NCBI RefSeq assembly: GCF_042100115.1 | Contig: NC_091277.1 | Span: 2,232,001-2,296,000 of the forward strand | DNA from: Alternaria dauci | Taxonomy: Eukaryota; Ascomycota; Dothideomycetes; Pleosporales; Pleosporaceae | Length of the DNA stretch: 64,000 bases | Direction: 5' to 3' | In this document: piece after piece, positions 37,109-48,674 of the stretch | How the letters are laid out: each line of letters starts with the position of its first letter | Numbering within the stretch: position 1 is the first letter of the stretch | Notes under the pieces: generated by a model | Told to the model about the DNA's origin: nothing | What the model saw: the letters and a program-made list of their open reading frames with translations, nothing else | The model's database searches: none | Made by a program: the position numbers and the translations under genes

Positions 37109-37737
37109 ATGGCGCTCTCATCCAATGGACGCGGAAACGGTGCAAACGCCAACGTCGCTCAGCGGTCAGTCGTGCCATGAAAAAGGCCACTGTGGGCGCT
37201 CGTACTAACGCACGCGCAGCCTCCAAAAGGAGCTCATGGACATCATGACCAAGCCCACGCCCGGCATCACCGCCTTCCCCGACGACGAAAACATGACCGT
37301 GTGGACGGCCACCATCGACGGCCCGGCCGACACGCCCTACGCCAACCTCGTCTTCAAGCTGTCCATGGAGTTTGCCGCAAACTACCCCTACAGCCCGCCC
37401 ACGGTCCTCTACAAGACGCCCATCTACCACCCCAACGTCGACTTCTCGGGCCGCATCTGCCTCGACATCTTAAAGGACAAGTGGAGCGCCATCTACAACA
37501 TCACGACTGTCCTGCTGAGTCTCCAGAGTCTGTTGGGAGAGCCGAACAAGTGAGTACACACCCACACACACACACACACACACAGTATTGGTCGAGACGG
37601 GAGCTTCACCGTGCTGACAGCAAAACAGCTCAAGTCCGCTCAACGGCCAGGCTGCAGAGCTCTGGGACAAGGACCCCGCCGAGTACAAGCGCCTCGTTCT
37701 TGCCCGCCACAAGGCACCCGAGGAGCTCGACGCCTGA
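37109..37737 (+). CDS. ubiquitin-conjugating enzyme E2, UBE2C/UBC11 type
   Basis: Three exons: 37,109-37,164, 37,220-37,549 and 37,629-37,737, giving 164 aa. Introns are 55 and 79 bp; the second contains a CA microsatellite. It accepts ubiquitin from E1 as a thioester on the catalytic cysteine and passes it to substrates with an E3. The fold is clear: RLQKELMDIMTK helix 1, PYANLVFKLSMEFAANYPYSPPTV, the HPN motif in PIYHPNVDFSG, catalytic C99 in GRICLDILKDKWSA, and AAELWDKDPAEYKRLV at the C-terminus. The order HPNVDFSGRICLDILKDKWSAIYN and a short glycine/asparagine-rich N-terminal extension match the UBE2C/UbcH10 group, which works with the anaphase-promoting complex in mitotic exit. The subgroup is by pattern and less sure than the E2 call. 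Confidence 0.95.
37563..37584 (+). repeat. CA microsatellite in E2 intron 2
   Basis: An uninterrupted (CA)11, with a further short acacaca run just upstream at about 37,555-37,560, occupies much of the 79-bp second intron of the E2 gene. It lies between the GTGAGT donor and the acceptor, about 45 bp from the latter. Confidence 0.9.
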
Positions 37738-40700
37738 GTGCCTTTGCCACATCTACTCTCACCCGCCGCTGCCTCACGGCTCGGTGCGTCTGACCTTCGG
37801 TCCGTCGCGCGCCTGGCGGCACAGTCATTGCGTATTTTTTTTTTTGGAGCGAGGCGTTGAAAACGGCTCAGATGCTTGTCGTCATGCGTTCATGGCATGC
37901 CATGCGTCTAGAACGCAGCTGTCGGTTCATGAAACGGAATTTGCTTTTTGGTCAACAGTCGCTGGCACGAATAGGCTTGGAATGGCGATTTTGGCGAACC
38001 CGAGACCGAGTCCACACTCAAGACACTGAGGGGCTCGAAACGTTCCGGAACGTCTTTTGGCTTCGGCATGGAGTTGCACCAGGCGCTTTGGATTGGTTCG
38101 CGTTGCATTGCGATGGCGTGGGGATAATGTCAGGACATGGTTACAGTGCTTGATATTCATGTCCTGCTCGTTACGTCTTCAAAGTTTACGAATACCTACA
38201 ACGATTCTCCGACTCACAACACGTCCTGTTTGCCCATGTTATGCTGAGTCATGTCGTAGTACCATGCACCAAGTGGCTGCTGCTTCTCATACCACCATCT
38301 CTGGCCGTCACCCTAACACGCAGGAAACTTGTGGTAATTATCGATGCGCAACTGTCCATTCAGACAGAGCAAGCATACAAGGGGAACAATAACTGCTACA
38401 GTGGCCTCGCCAGATCGCTCGCCCTACGCCACTGCCGCTCAACGCGGGATCCGACCAGGGTCACACACCTTTCGACTTTGCACACGCGCCCACACGCCCA
38501 CGCGCCCAGCGCCGCCGCCAGGGCCCGACCTGCACATCAGTTGATCACCTCGAAAATCGCCGATGAGGCCATCGAGTCCTGCTTTGCTTTTCCATGTACA
38601 TGCTCAGCTGCGTGACGCACCGTAAACTCACAAATAGAGATTAGATGGGTCGGAGCGCGTGCATAATGGCGTCCTGAAATGGTGGTGTGGCAGTGGGCTT
38701 GGGAGGCTGGGAAAACTCGGCCTTCGGGGGGGTGGGAAGGAAGGCTGAAAGGGAAGGTCTGGCCTGGGTGAGACGCCATGAATACCGCCGCAACTGTTGA
38801 GGCACGCCAGAAGCCGATAGGCGGGCATGAGCACTAAAACGACGTTAAGCGCAGGGCTGACGTGATGTCGCTGTGGCTGCCACTGTCCGGCGCCCAATCT
38901 CCCGGCGACTCGTATGCGTCGCGCGCGTAGCAAGGAAATGATGCCGACTTGCAGTCGTGTACAAGGAGGGCAGTCTGCGGCGTTGCTGACGTGATGTTGA
39001 TTCTAGGTCCATTTTCGCTGAGGCGAGGCTGTCTGCGTTAATAATTCTTCGCACAATATAGGGGGCGATTCAGGTTCCGTCATGGATGCGTTGCGCGGCT
39101 TCCTGTGCCGCCAAATCGCGGAGAAAAGTAAAGTGAACTTGCGGAGTGGGCATCAGCCTCGTTTGTCAAAGGATACAGCATACATCCGATGGTGGACACG
39201 CCCCGGTTCAATCGGGTAGCACGAATCAAACCAAAAGCGAACATTCAATTGCTCCAGAGCAGTCATGTGCCGACTTTGCTCAGTCGCTGAACGGGATTCG
39301 GGACATTTATTCTGGACCGCTAGATCGGTGAATTACAGTTTCAAACTCAGACTCTCAATGCGTTGCTTTTCGAGACAACGTTGCACGAACGAGAGGCAAA
39401 CTGATCGAAAAGCAACCGCACTGACATGGTTGTACGCAATTTCCATCAAGATTTGATGATCTTGTGACGGAGGCTTGTGGTACCTCATCTATGTACCCCG
39501 CCATGGCTTCGCAACGCCAATATCGCCAGAAGACGGGGTCAGGGGTGCAGATATTATGCCTCAGATACCTTCCAGAACACGGAAGCTCTCCATATTGGAA
39601 GACGCTCTGCATACCCGCCACCGCTGATTCTGGAACCGATAGCTGATCGTTGCTGATCGTTGACATTGGCCATTCGCACAGTCTGCTTGCTGTGTTTGTC
39701 AAAAGGGCAACACTGTCAAGCGATAGCGACTGTGTATGCAGGTCAGTGTTGATGTTGCTGCAGGTGCTCGGGAGGGTAGAAGCAACCACAAACACACGAT
39801 TGCTCGTCCGCCTGCGGCCGTCGTTACTCACGCACATGTCGAGTAACCTGTTCGCACACGCATTCGGTTATTATTGCTGGCCGCCGAACCGGACGCGATG
39901 TTCCGACGCGGACGGATTCTAGTCTATGGTTTAGTGTCCCCCATATCGCCTGACGCTGCAGCCGACGACGCTCTACGAATCACAGAATCGGGCCTGCCTG
40001 CTGGCGCACACTGCTTGGAGTGGTTCGTCGTAGTCGCAAGAGTGTGGCTGACTGCTAAAGGTGGGGTGTTGAGAGAGCATGGCACGACTCGTGCAGAACC
40101 TTGTCGGGCAGAAAAGTCCGCGATCAAGTCGACTTTGAGACGCTCACGAAAGCTTGCGTAGTGGCTCGCGTTTGCAGTGTCGATGATGCCATGTCAGCTT
40201 TCACAAGTGAGTCGTTGGAGCAAGCAAGCTCCCCACTCGCAGTGGATGGTTCCGCAGACACCAAAATAGGTCAGGCTTGGATGACCCTGTTATGGCGCCT
40301 CCCGATGAAGCTGATCTAAGCAGCACCGAATCCGCCATGCCGGATGACAGCGCGGGTGACGCGATGCCCCCAACCGAACGCCGAAACCCATGAGGTTTCT
40401 TGCAGGTCAGGCGATGCGCCTTGGTGGACGAGGAAGCCTCACTGACATGATGGAAGCAGGCAATTCCAGGCCAACGTGAGGCATGGCAATGCTCGCGTCT
40501 CAAACACGGACAGACCAGGTCGGATTCGAAACAGGTACAGCACACGCCCTACCCTGCCTGGAGCACCCGGCTCCCAAATTCCGCGCCCGTCGTTTTTAAA
40601 ACGCACAGCCATTTGCTGCCCGCAGTTCTGCCACGAGTGACGGTGGGCCCGCCCAGGCTTGCCAGACCCAGCACACCGTGCAGCGTTGGTCGGTCAGCGT

Positions 40701-41477
40701 GTTGGCATATGGCACAGTACGTGCTGGAGATGCAAAGTCTCGAGTCGAGTACTGGCCGTCTATGTTGTTTTTAATTCGTGTTGCATGCAGCGACAGGTGA
40801 AGCGTCTTGTGAAGAGGATGGCTGTTTTAATAAAACGGAACAGAACCAGTGGGCGTGGAGGGCAATGCCTTGCAGCGGCCACAGATTGAGGTAGCACGAG
40901 GTACCTTGCAAGCGGGCCGCCGCTGGATTTGGCACCCTGAAGCGTAATCGTGCCATGCCTCGACCGCCCTGGTCGGCACCACCGCCTTCTGAGGAATGCG
41001 AGCTCGCCCAACACTACCACCCGCTCAGCTTCCGTCGAGCCTACCACTCTTCACTCGTGTGTGTGTGTGTGTGTCTATGTGTGAGTGCACGACATTGTTG
41101 CTACCATCGTATTGTCTGGTTCACCCAGCCGTTCCTCTTGTGCGTGCCAACCAATCGTTTCAGCACCGTACCTTGATATCCGTGCACGCTTGCTCGCTGG
41201 ATTCCGGGCGCGCTATGACATTGACAGTCTGACCTGTCTGACGGTCCTCCGAGAGCGCCCTTTGTTCGTTCCTTCGTCCTCCTCGAATCTACCAACGCCT
41301 CACTCAGACATCAGAGCCCTCTGCGACAGGCCTCTGCCTCGAACCCGGCAGCACTGCTTGCTCTCCGCTCAGTGCCTGGGTGCTCTCTCCATGCATTGCT
41401 TCTCCTAGCGACATCCGGGTGCGAGCTTCACGCCTGTTCCACCTCTTCTCACAAGACCGACGGCCAGCGATACCAAC
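37738..41477. other. large gene-free spacer
   Basis: This 3.7-kb stretch lies between the E2 and ELL-like genes and is the longest one in the window without an identifiable gene outside the RIP block. Frames of up to 160 codons exist (for example 39,355-39,837 on the minus strand) but none has motifs, and they overlap on both strands. A (GT)9 microsatellite lies at 41,057-41,074 in the likely ELL 5' region. A T-arm-like hairpin near 39,191-39,206 lacks the rest of a tRNA. Non-coding transcripts or long UTRs are possible but unseen. Confidence 0.5.
41057..41074 (+). repeat. GT microsatellite
   Basis: An uninterrupted (GT)9 followed by ctatgtgtgagtg lies about 400 bp upstream of the ELL-like start codon, in a pyrimidine-rich stretch that may be its 5' UTR. 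Confidence 0.85.
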
Positions 41478-43814
41478 ATGGCGACGTCGATGCTTGCCTC
41501 GGGCGGCATTGCCCTTGTCGGGGCTCCGGATAGCGACTCCGGACTTAAGGACGGCAAACAACCGCCTGTGCAGGCCATGCAGGTGGACATTACCCAAGAC
41601 ATTGTCGACGAGCTCCTAGAGAGCGCCAGGAGCGGGAAACCGCCGCAGATCATCTTTGGACGGACTCCTGTATGTGTGCACAGTTGATGCTATGCTCCTC
41701 GTCACGCGTGCTTCGACTTTGGGGCGTGGTCCGGGAACGACGCGAGCTGGGCTAACCACAACAACAGCAACTCAAGTACGGCGACAAGACGCACATGCTG
41801 CAGAGCAGCACCGAACTCCACCGATACGAACTGTACAAGTCCAGCGGGACTGGCAGCGACGACCGCCTCGAGTTTGCTGGTCTGATCCACCACAGCCTCT
41901 TGGTACACAAGGCCGAAGATGTGACGGCAGGCGTAGACTCGGCGCTGGAGCAGCTCAGGAGTAACATGGCAGCGATATCAGAGTTCAAGGAAGCCAACAA
42001 GTATGCCTCCCCGGTATTCCCATGGCTGCCCGCGATCTTTGGCATGCTAGTCGCAAGACTCGAGCACCCCCTTGTCGCACATGCATGTCGTGACGACGCA
42101 GTGTTGTGTATAAACCAGGACTGACAGAGACTGCTGCAGAACTATCGTGGGCGATGCTGCTCCCGGCCGCACACCAGCCCATCGTCGCTTCCCTTCGACG
42201 GGCTTCAAGGCACACCTCGCGCCTTCCATCATGGGCTCGCCCCTGCTCAGCGCGCCTTCCTCGCCCATGCACAAGCGCCCTCCCACTTCGCAGCCGAGCA
42301 ACAGCCACGACATGATTGTCGCCGCCCTGCGCGTTCCCGTCATCCACCTCCTGGCTCGCTCGCCCGCCACAGAGGCCTCGCTCGCCGCCACATGCCGTGC
42401 CTCTCTGGCCATGATACGCAACGTCTTGCCCAAGATAGCCAAACGCTCCACGGCCGATGCCGACAAGTGGCAGCTGACGGACAAGTCGTTCCGCGAGCTG
42501 AACCCCTTCAAGTTCCCCTACCAGACCGCCGAGGACCGCCAACAAGCCATTGACGGCGCAATCAAATCGTTTGACCGCCAACGCCTGGCCAAGGACGACA
42601 AACTTTGGCAGATTCTGCTTCCCCGTGACCAGAGAGGCCAGGGCATATGCCTGTCGCGCTCGACGGTCAAGGCCCCAGAAGCCAAGCCCAAGGCCAAAGT
42701 GAGCACTCCGATGCACAAGATCTCTGACCTCACCAAGAAGAAGCCCGCTGCGAAGAAGGCTGCTGATAAGCCTGCTGTTGAGAAGAAACCAAAGGTAGCA
42801 AAGGAGCCAGAGATCAAGCCCAAGTCGTCCATCAAGGAAAAGTACCTGGCTCGTGAGAAGGAAAAGGACAAGGAAAAGGAGCGGGAGAAGGAGAAAGTGA
42901 AGGTGAAAGACATTACAGCGGTGAAAGTGAAAGAGGTGAAGGAGACACCCACAGCTACCGCCCCCACCACCTCAGCATCTCGCCCTGCCGCACCTTCCAA
43001 ACCCAACGTCTCTGCTACTGCCGCTTCAGAAATTCGCACCAAGAAGGCACCCGTCCCCGAAAGCACCTCCAACCTACGTGCAAAGCCCAAAATGTCTGGT
43101 CGCGATGCACAGAGGGACCGTCCTACCAACAGGCCCTTCAAGCCTACCATGCCCATCAACACCAAACCAAAAAATCCTTCGCCGCTTTCCGCCTCACCGC
43201 CTGTAAATGCCAGCGACTTTGAAGACTCGCACCCAGTCCACAAAGCTCTTGCTGCCGCTCCATCGCCCGCCAAATCCGCTGCTGGCAACTCGGACAGTTC
43301 GCTCAAGCGCAAGGCCAACAACATCGACAGCGATATTCACAATCATCTAGCCGTAAAGAAGCAGCACGTCGACCGTCCGGCCGCAACCCACACACCCTTG
43401 CACGCCAACAGCAAAGCCATTGGCTCTACGCCGTCCAGTACCAGCTCCATGAAGCGCAAGTCGGACGACTCATCCTCGTCCAACACCCCCACTACTGCGC
43501 CCAAGGCCCGCAAGGTTGCCAACATCGACACCGGCCTTGCTTCGCGCTATCATCACAACAACCCTCGCGCATCTCCAGGCGCTTCATCAACCTCGACTAC
43601 CTCACCCTCAATGCCCAGCTTGAGTTTCCGACAAACAGTCGAGCTTTCGCAGAAGTTCCAGAAGTACTACAAGAGATACGAAGAGCTGTACTGGAAGCTG
43701 ACCGAAGCGGAAAAGCCGCCGACCGAAGCACAGAGGAACGACCTTCTGAAGATGCACAAGAAGCTCGAAGAGATGAAGAAAGAAATCAAGGCCGGTGCCG
43801 GCGTGCACCGATGA
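41478..43814 (+). CDS. ELL-like RNA polymerase II elongation factor
   Basis: Three exons: 41,478-41,669, 41,768-42,000 and 42,140-43,814, with introns of 98 and 139 bp, giving 699 aa. ELL proteins bind RNA polymerase II in the nucleus, suppress pausing and take part in super- or little-elongation complexes. The N-terminal 140 residues (DIVDELLESARSGKPPQIIFG, LEFAGLIHHSLLVHKAEDVT) and residues about 196-310 (VAALRVPVIHLLARSP, WQLTDKSFRELNPFKFPYQT, DRQQAIDGAIKSFDRQRL) match the fungal ELL N-terminal pattern. A long basic, Lys/Pro/Ser-rich disordered middle follows. The last 60 residues (FRQTVELSQKFQKYYKRYEELY, LLKMHKKLEEMKKEI) form a helical hairpin like the occludin/ELL C-terminal domain. An alternative second acceptor a few bases upstream cannot be excluded. 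Confidence 0.85.
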
Positions 43815-44685
43815 AGACTCACGCCACCCTGTCGTCCATGACACTGCGCCTCGTGCGCGCATGATTTACCACAGTACAGCTTGCATATATACCCACGGCC
43901 TACCCAGTCCCATGAGAATGGCGGCGATTTGCATACCCCAAAAGGCGTTTTGGATCTTTTCTATCAGCGGCGTTTGTACGGCAAGACTTGTGAGGGATGC
44001 ATTGGAGATACGGTGTCTTGCATAGTTATTTCTCTTTCTACGTCTACCAAAACGTGTGGGTCGTCTACGTTCGCTTGCTATATCCACGACCGCGATGAGT
44101 TTTAATGCCGTTGGTCACGTAAAAAAATTGTTTACAGCCTCCGCATCAGTATAGCATCTTAGATCTCGAATATTTACGAATTGATGCTGTCTTTACACAA
44201 TCCACTGACTTTGTTCCAACTTTGTGTGAGCTCACAAATGGACACTGCCACCATGACCCACTTGCGCCAATAAGTGCTGACGAATCCTGACTAGCGTCAT
44301 ATGCTTCGTATTCGGTCAAAGGGCCGCAACCTGCATGGAAATGTCTCCCAACACCTTCAGACGTGAAGGAATAATCACTGCAATGGATCCGCCACTCCCA
44401 CCGATCCTCGCAGTCGCATCACAAAGTCTGGAGATCAGCGCGTCGCCGATCGCGCCCCTCCCAGACCCGCAACCCGGCAAACCTGTGCGGCGGCTACGAT
44501 GGTGTAACAGCCGATCGGGCAATCCCATGGCTGGGGATCTGCGGCAGCTTACCCCCTGGCAAACGTCATCCATCCAGCCCTATGCGCGCTAAATCTCCGC
44601 TTTAGCACTTTCTTGACGCCATCTTGAGCACCACATTCCACGAACCATAAACCATATAGTCCGCATTTGCTTCTCCTTCTCCCCA
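43815..44685. other. intergenic
   Basis: This is 871 bp between the ELL-like stop and the DUF2237 start. It includes an 85-codon frame (44,335-44,592) open on both strands, without recognisable features. It most likely holds the ELL 3' UTR and the DUF2237 promoter. Confidence 0.5.
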
Positions 44686-45467
44686 ATGCGCCTCCTACGC
44701 AATCTAATTACCAATCTCACACGTAACGCTCCAAAACGCGACTTTGCTCACGTCCACGACGTGCAGATCAAGTGGGAAAGAGCACCAGTACAGAACGGGA
44801 AGAAGCAACAACAACAACAAGAAGCTGGCAATATGTCATTGAACGGTATGTACATTTTGGGGTCGAGTGCTGGGGAAGGGGAACCGTGTATCAGCACTAC
44901 GCATTGGGCATTCCGGGTGTTTAGGGTCCAAACGGTTACGCGATGCCTGCATCCCACATTCATTCGCATGAAACAGTTTTATCGTTCTACTAGAAAGATC
45001 TCCAGGCACAGCGTTTCAGCATCTCCAACGTCGCACCGTTTCTGCACTGCAACGGGAGAAGCTAGGAGCTGTTTGCGATTTCTACAACGAAACTTATTCA
45101 CTAACCCTTGACACTAGTTTTCAAGCAGCCACTCGCACTCCACTCCACACAACCTTTGACGGGATTCACCCGCTCAGGCTACTGTGAAGTGCCCGCCTCA
45201 GATGCTGGTAATCACGCCATAGCAGGTATCGTGTCCAAAGAATTTCTCGACTTTTCTGCCGCACGTGGCAATGACCTGCGTCAAGTGGGACTTAGCGATG
45301 GCTGCAAGTGGTGTCTCTGTGTAAGTAGGTGGAAGGAAGCGTTTGATGCCAGGACAGGCATGGATGATAAGAAAGTGCCCAAGGTTGTCTTGAAAGCGAC
45401 GAATGAGAAGGCGTTGAAGGGGGTCAGTATGGATGATTTGAAGGCTTTTGCCGTGGATAAGGAGTAA
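44686..45467 (+). CDS. DUF2237 family protein
   Basis: Two exons, 44,686-44,845 and 45,118-45,467, joined through a 272-bp intron (donor GTATGT, branch CACTAAC, acceptor CACTAG), giving 169 aa. The second exon carries the whole conserved domain: PLTGFTRSGYCEVP, NHAIAGIVSKEFLDFSAARGNDL, GCKWCLCVSRWKEAF, then VLKATNEKALKGVSMDDLKAFA. The family is found in bacteria and fungi and its biochemical role is unknown; conserved Cys residues (WCLC) suggest metal or redox chemistry, which is only a guess. The N-terminal 50 residues (MRLLRNLITNLTRNAPKR, then a five-Gln run) are basic and amphipathic, so mitochondrial import is possible. The intron is four to five times longer than most others in the window. 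Confidence 0.88.
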
Positions 45468-45580
45468 TGTGGAATGGAATTTCTTCGAGGCTACTCTACT
45501 ACATACAGTAGAACATCATAGATGAATCACGGACTGAGAAGTTGGTACGCGTCCTGCGATTGCACAGCCTTCTGTTGGTC
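45468..45580. terminator. short convergent 3' junction (DUF2237 / PLA2)
   Basis: Only 113 bp separate the stop codons of the plus-strand DUF2237 gene and the minus-strand phospholipase gene. Their 3' UTRs and polyadenylation signals must therefore overlap or nearly touch. Confidence 0.6.
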
Positions 45581-46564
45581 TCACTCGCTCTCCAACAGCA
45601 GTATCCAGGCATCGAGATCCTGGCTTAGAGATGTCAAGTCCTTCCCTGGCGATCTGAGTTTCTTCACTAGCTGCTTGATCATTCGACCGACCCATTCCAG
45701 GTACGCAGCCTTTTCGTCGGGACCAACGTGTGCGAGCTTCCAATGGGCAGAGGCAGTAGCGGTAGCAGTGGTAGTAGTGCTGACAGTAGTAGCGTTCGCA
45801 GATGTCGCAGTAGCAATCTCGGGGGTAGTGTCGTCAGCTATCATGGGGCCAAGAATGGCGTTCATGACGAGGTACCGATCCCGTTCGTGAAATCCCGATA
45901 CCCTGGCTCCTAGGTAGTAGGCTTTTGCCGTTATGCGGCAGGCTTTGGTGTGGTCATATCCCTCACAGAGATGGTAAAGATCTTCCTTGAAGCGGACATC
46001 GATCTTCTTGCGGGATGCCTAATGGCAAAGTTAGTTGTATGTCCGAGGACTCGAAGCACTGAAAGCAGGCATAAGAAGATGGGTAAAGCCTACGTGACTG
46101 AGCCTCCCCTGAGTGTGGAAATTCCAATAGGCGAAGTCGTGGCGAATGCAAGCTGGTTTGACTAGAGTTGGCTGTGTTAGTGACTCCATCTTCATCCCGT
46201 ACATGTTCATCAGAGGCACGGCTTACAGTCCCAGCCAAGCGGATCATCATCAGCATGAGTGCATCCGTCACTCCACCAGACCAGATCGGTGACTCCCTGA
46301 TCCCCCACACGGTTGTTCCACATGGTCATGAAGTCCTCGAGGCGATAGTTGAAGACCTGCAAGTACGAAATCAGTCCATGCTTGATATGTAATGTGCCCA
46401 TGAGCGCAACATACCATGCGGTTTACAACCTGTTGTTTAAATGTATGAGGTACGAAGTTCTGCTGCAGGTCTTCTTCTTTGTTGTCTTTGTGGGCGGCTA
46501 CGCCGGCGAGAAGGCAGCCTGCAAGTGCCAGGTGGCGGACCTGGAACAAGGTTTGCAACCTCAT
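45581..46564 (-). CDS. secreted phospholipase A2 with C-terminal extension
   Basis: Four exons: 46,564-46,415, 46,356-46,227, 46,161-46,094 and 46,018-45,581, with introns of 58, 65 and 75 bp, giving 261 aa. It should hydrolyse the sn-2 acyl bond of phospholipids outside the cell. A signal peptide is clear (MRLQTLFQVRHLALAGCLLAGVAA). The family core reads VWWSDGCTHADDDPLGWDF (calcium-loop-like region), then the catalytic His-Asp in PACIRHDFAYWNFHTQGR, then KKIDVRFKEDLYHLC and CRITAKAYYLGAR. This matches the short fungal/bacterial PLA2 family. After the usual end (near GFHERDRYLVMNAI) the protein continues with an Ala/Thr-rich linker and a helical tail (EKAAYLEWVGRMIKQLVKKL), about 90 extra residues. 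The start is the ATG directly before the signal peptide. Confidence 0.9.
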
Positions 46565-46879
46565 TGTTGATGGTGACAAGGTAAGAGTGAATAGGGATGA
46601 TGGGACACAGAAGGAGTGTAGAGAAGCAGAAGAAGGACGACAAGCGCGTTTATATAGCTGATCGGAATCTCAGAAATCAAAAGGGTTTAAACTAGTTCAA
46701 GGGTCAGTAGGACCCCGTAATACCTTTTGCGCCAGTTAGAGAACGCCCGTCGCTAATGCATAAGAAGATGATAATGAAGCAATCCAACAGCATCACAATG
46801 CTAGAATGATGTCTACGATACTGGCCCCGTAGCTCCAATCAGCTAACCAGCTCGTACACCGTGCAACTGTGTCTTATGC
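46565..46879. promoter_or_regulatory. PLA2 promoter region
   Basis: This 315-bp spacer lies upstream of the phospholipase start and downstream of the RMD1-like stop on the same strand. A TATATA run at 46,652-46,657, about 90 bp before the ATG, could be a TATA box for the secreted enzyme gene. Confidence 0.45.
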
Positions 46880-48674
46880 TCAGCCCATCAACAGATGCTT
46901 GACTCCACTTCCGACCCAAACCAAACTTCTCGCCGCGAGCAAGCCAGGTCCAGCGTAGGCAGGCGGACCGATGCCCCTGAGTCCACCTACCCCTCTAATA
47001 CCCAAGTCGCTCTCAACAGGGACATTAGTCCTACCCTTTTGTAAGATGGCGAATCGGAGGAGCACTTCCAGACACGTGATGCAGATACTTAGCACAATGA
47101 GTGCAATGACGATCCACGTAATCTTGGTCATCTTCTTATCGCTGATGGAATCAGATAGTATCTCACCCAGATCAAGGAAGACTTGGCAGCGCTCGTTGAG
47201 CACCTGGATACGGGGTTTGATCTCGAGGTATTCGCGCACGGCGGTATATAGCGGATGCAGGGTGGGCTCCGAGTCCCAGAAGAAGCTTGGGGTGTCGAGC
47301 ATATTGGATGCTAGAAGGCGGTTTTGTTAGTAATGGGCGGGGCTTGAGAGAGTGGCCTGGCTACGTACATAGGTTTACTTCTACACGGCTGGTGAAGAGC
47401 TGTCCAATCATCTTGACCACATCTGTCCTCCCCATGCCCAATTTGCCCGTCAATGCCAAGCGTTTGGGTACGTATTGCGCCGCCAGCATGGTCCGGCTCA
47501 TGCCCTCTTCAAAGAGACTTAGCTTGGTGCTCTGCGCAATGGCGTGGCTCATGGCTAGCTTGATCATATGGTCCCCGCTCTTGAGCGTAATCATGTCGTT
47601 GTACACGCGCGGGCGTTGGATTTCGGGGTTGTATTCAAAGTGGAACTCTTCCGTCTCAAAGTCGGACTCGGTCAAGGGTCGTGTTGCGATGGAGATGCCG
47701 GTAGCGGTGGCGGAAAAAGTGAGATCGGCCAAAATGTCCTTTTCCTGCTTCTCTGTAAAGTTCCAAAAGACGACGACGCCGTACGAGAAGACGAACATCT
47801 CGCCGAAGCTCAGGGCGTTTGGCGCAATTCGCGAGGGTTCCGACGAGTCTCGGCGATGGTGGATGCCGTCCCAGGGCTGGTCGAGCTCGTGGTCGTCGCG
47901 AACGTAGTAGGTCTCGTCGTCGCCAAAGTAGCCTTCGTGGTGGTCGCGCTGCTCGTTGCGCTCGATTTCCTCGTCGAGGACCGTCTTGCCGCCGGGGCTC
48001 TTGAGCGCAGGGCTGCTGCGCACGCGGTAGCCGTCGCTGCCGGGCAGCAGCGGCAGGTGGTAGACGGTGTAGAGACAGTCGTCGTACAGCTTGGTGCGCG
48101 CATGGTGCGTGTCCTTGACAAACTGGGCAGTGCTCTTCATCTTGTAGGCCTGGGCGGTGCAGTAGGCCGTGACGCGCGAGAGCTTGTCGGTGCGCTTGGC
48201 CTTGGGCAGCCGCTCTGCATAGCTCTTGTCGTTGGGGCCGCCCTGGGGCGTCCGCCGCGCGAGGTCGTCGTCGGTGGGCGGGCCTTCGTACTCGTCCTGG
48301 TCGAACTCGCCCTTTTCGTCGCCGTCGTCCTGGCCGGCCGTCTCGGGCAGGAGGACGAGTTTTTCGCTGAGCTTGCTGGAGCGCGTGGGCATGTGCTGGG
48401 GGATCAGGCGGCCGGAGAGCCTGGGGTCGAGCGGATGCCGTCCGCTGGGGGTGCGCGTGTGCACCATGGGCCGGCTGCCAGGCGGGCCGCGTCGTTGTTG
48501 TTGCGAGGGAATGTCCGAGGCGTACTGCAGGATGTTGTCGACGGAAATCAGTCGCGCGCCCGTCGCCTGTCGCTGTCCCGCGCCTGGTCGTTGGGGTGCG
48601 CGAGGGGCCGTGTCGCGCGCATCCGTCATGAGCACCGTCGGCCCTCTCTTGCTCTTAGCTGTTGGTCCGCTCAT
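46880..48674 (-). CDS. RMD1/DUF155-family membrane protein
   Basis: Two exons, 48,674-47,369 and 47,310-46,880, with a 58-bp intron (donor GTACGT, acceptor TTCTAG), giving 578 aa. The family includes yeast Rmd1 and Rmd8, needed for meiotic nuclear division and sporulation, and mitochondrial translation factors of the same fold; the precise role here is not known. Residues 1-190 are polar and Arg/Pro/Asp-rich. The DUF155 domain follows: ALSFGEMFVFSYGVVVFWNFTEKQEKDIL, FHFEYNPEIQRPRVYNDMITL, then MIKLAMSHAIAQSTKLSLFEE and RLALTGKLGMGRTDVVKMIGQLFTSR. Near the C-terminus come FWDSEPTLHPLYTAVREYLEI and one membrane helix at residues about 499-521 (ITWIVIALIVLSICITCLEV). This domain order and the C-terminal anchor are typical. 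GC-rich coding produces a long antisense frame that is not a gene. Confidence 0.92.

Noticed and set aside
39185..39215. tRNA-like T-arm (cccggttcaatcggg)
   Set aside because: No matching acceptor stem, D-arm or anticodon arm can be folded upstream at the required distance.
39355..39837. 160-codon minus-strand frame in the large spacer
   Set aside because: It has no motif, no splice partners and overlapping open frames on the other strand.
41985..43324. Long minus-strand frames (243 and 268 codons) opposite the ELL-like gene
   Set aside because: They overlap each other and mirror the Lys/Pro/Ala codons of the ELL-like exon; the translated sequence is low-complexity without motifs.
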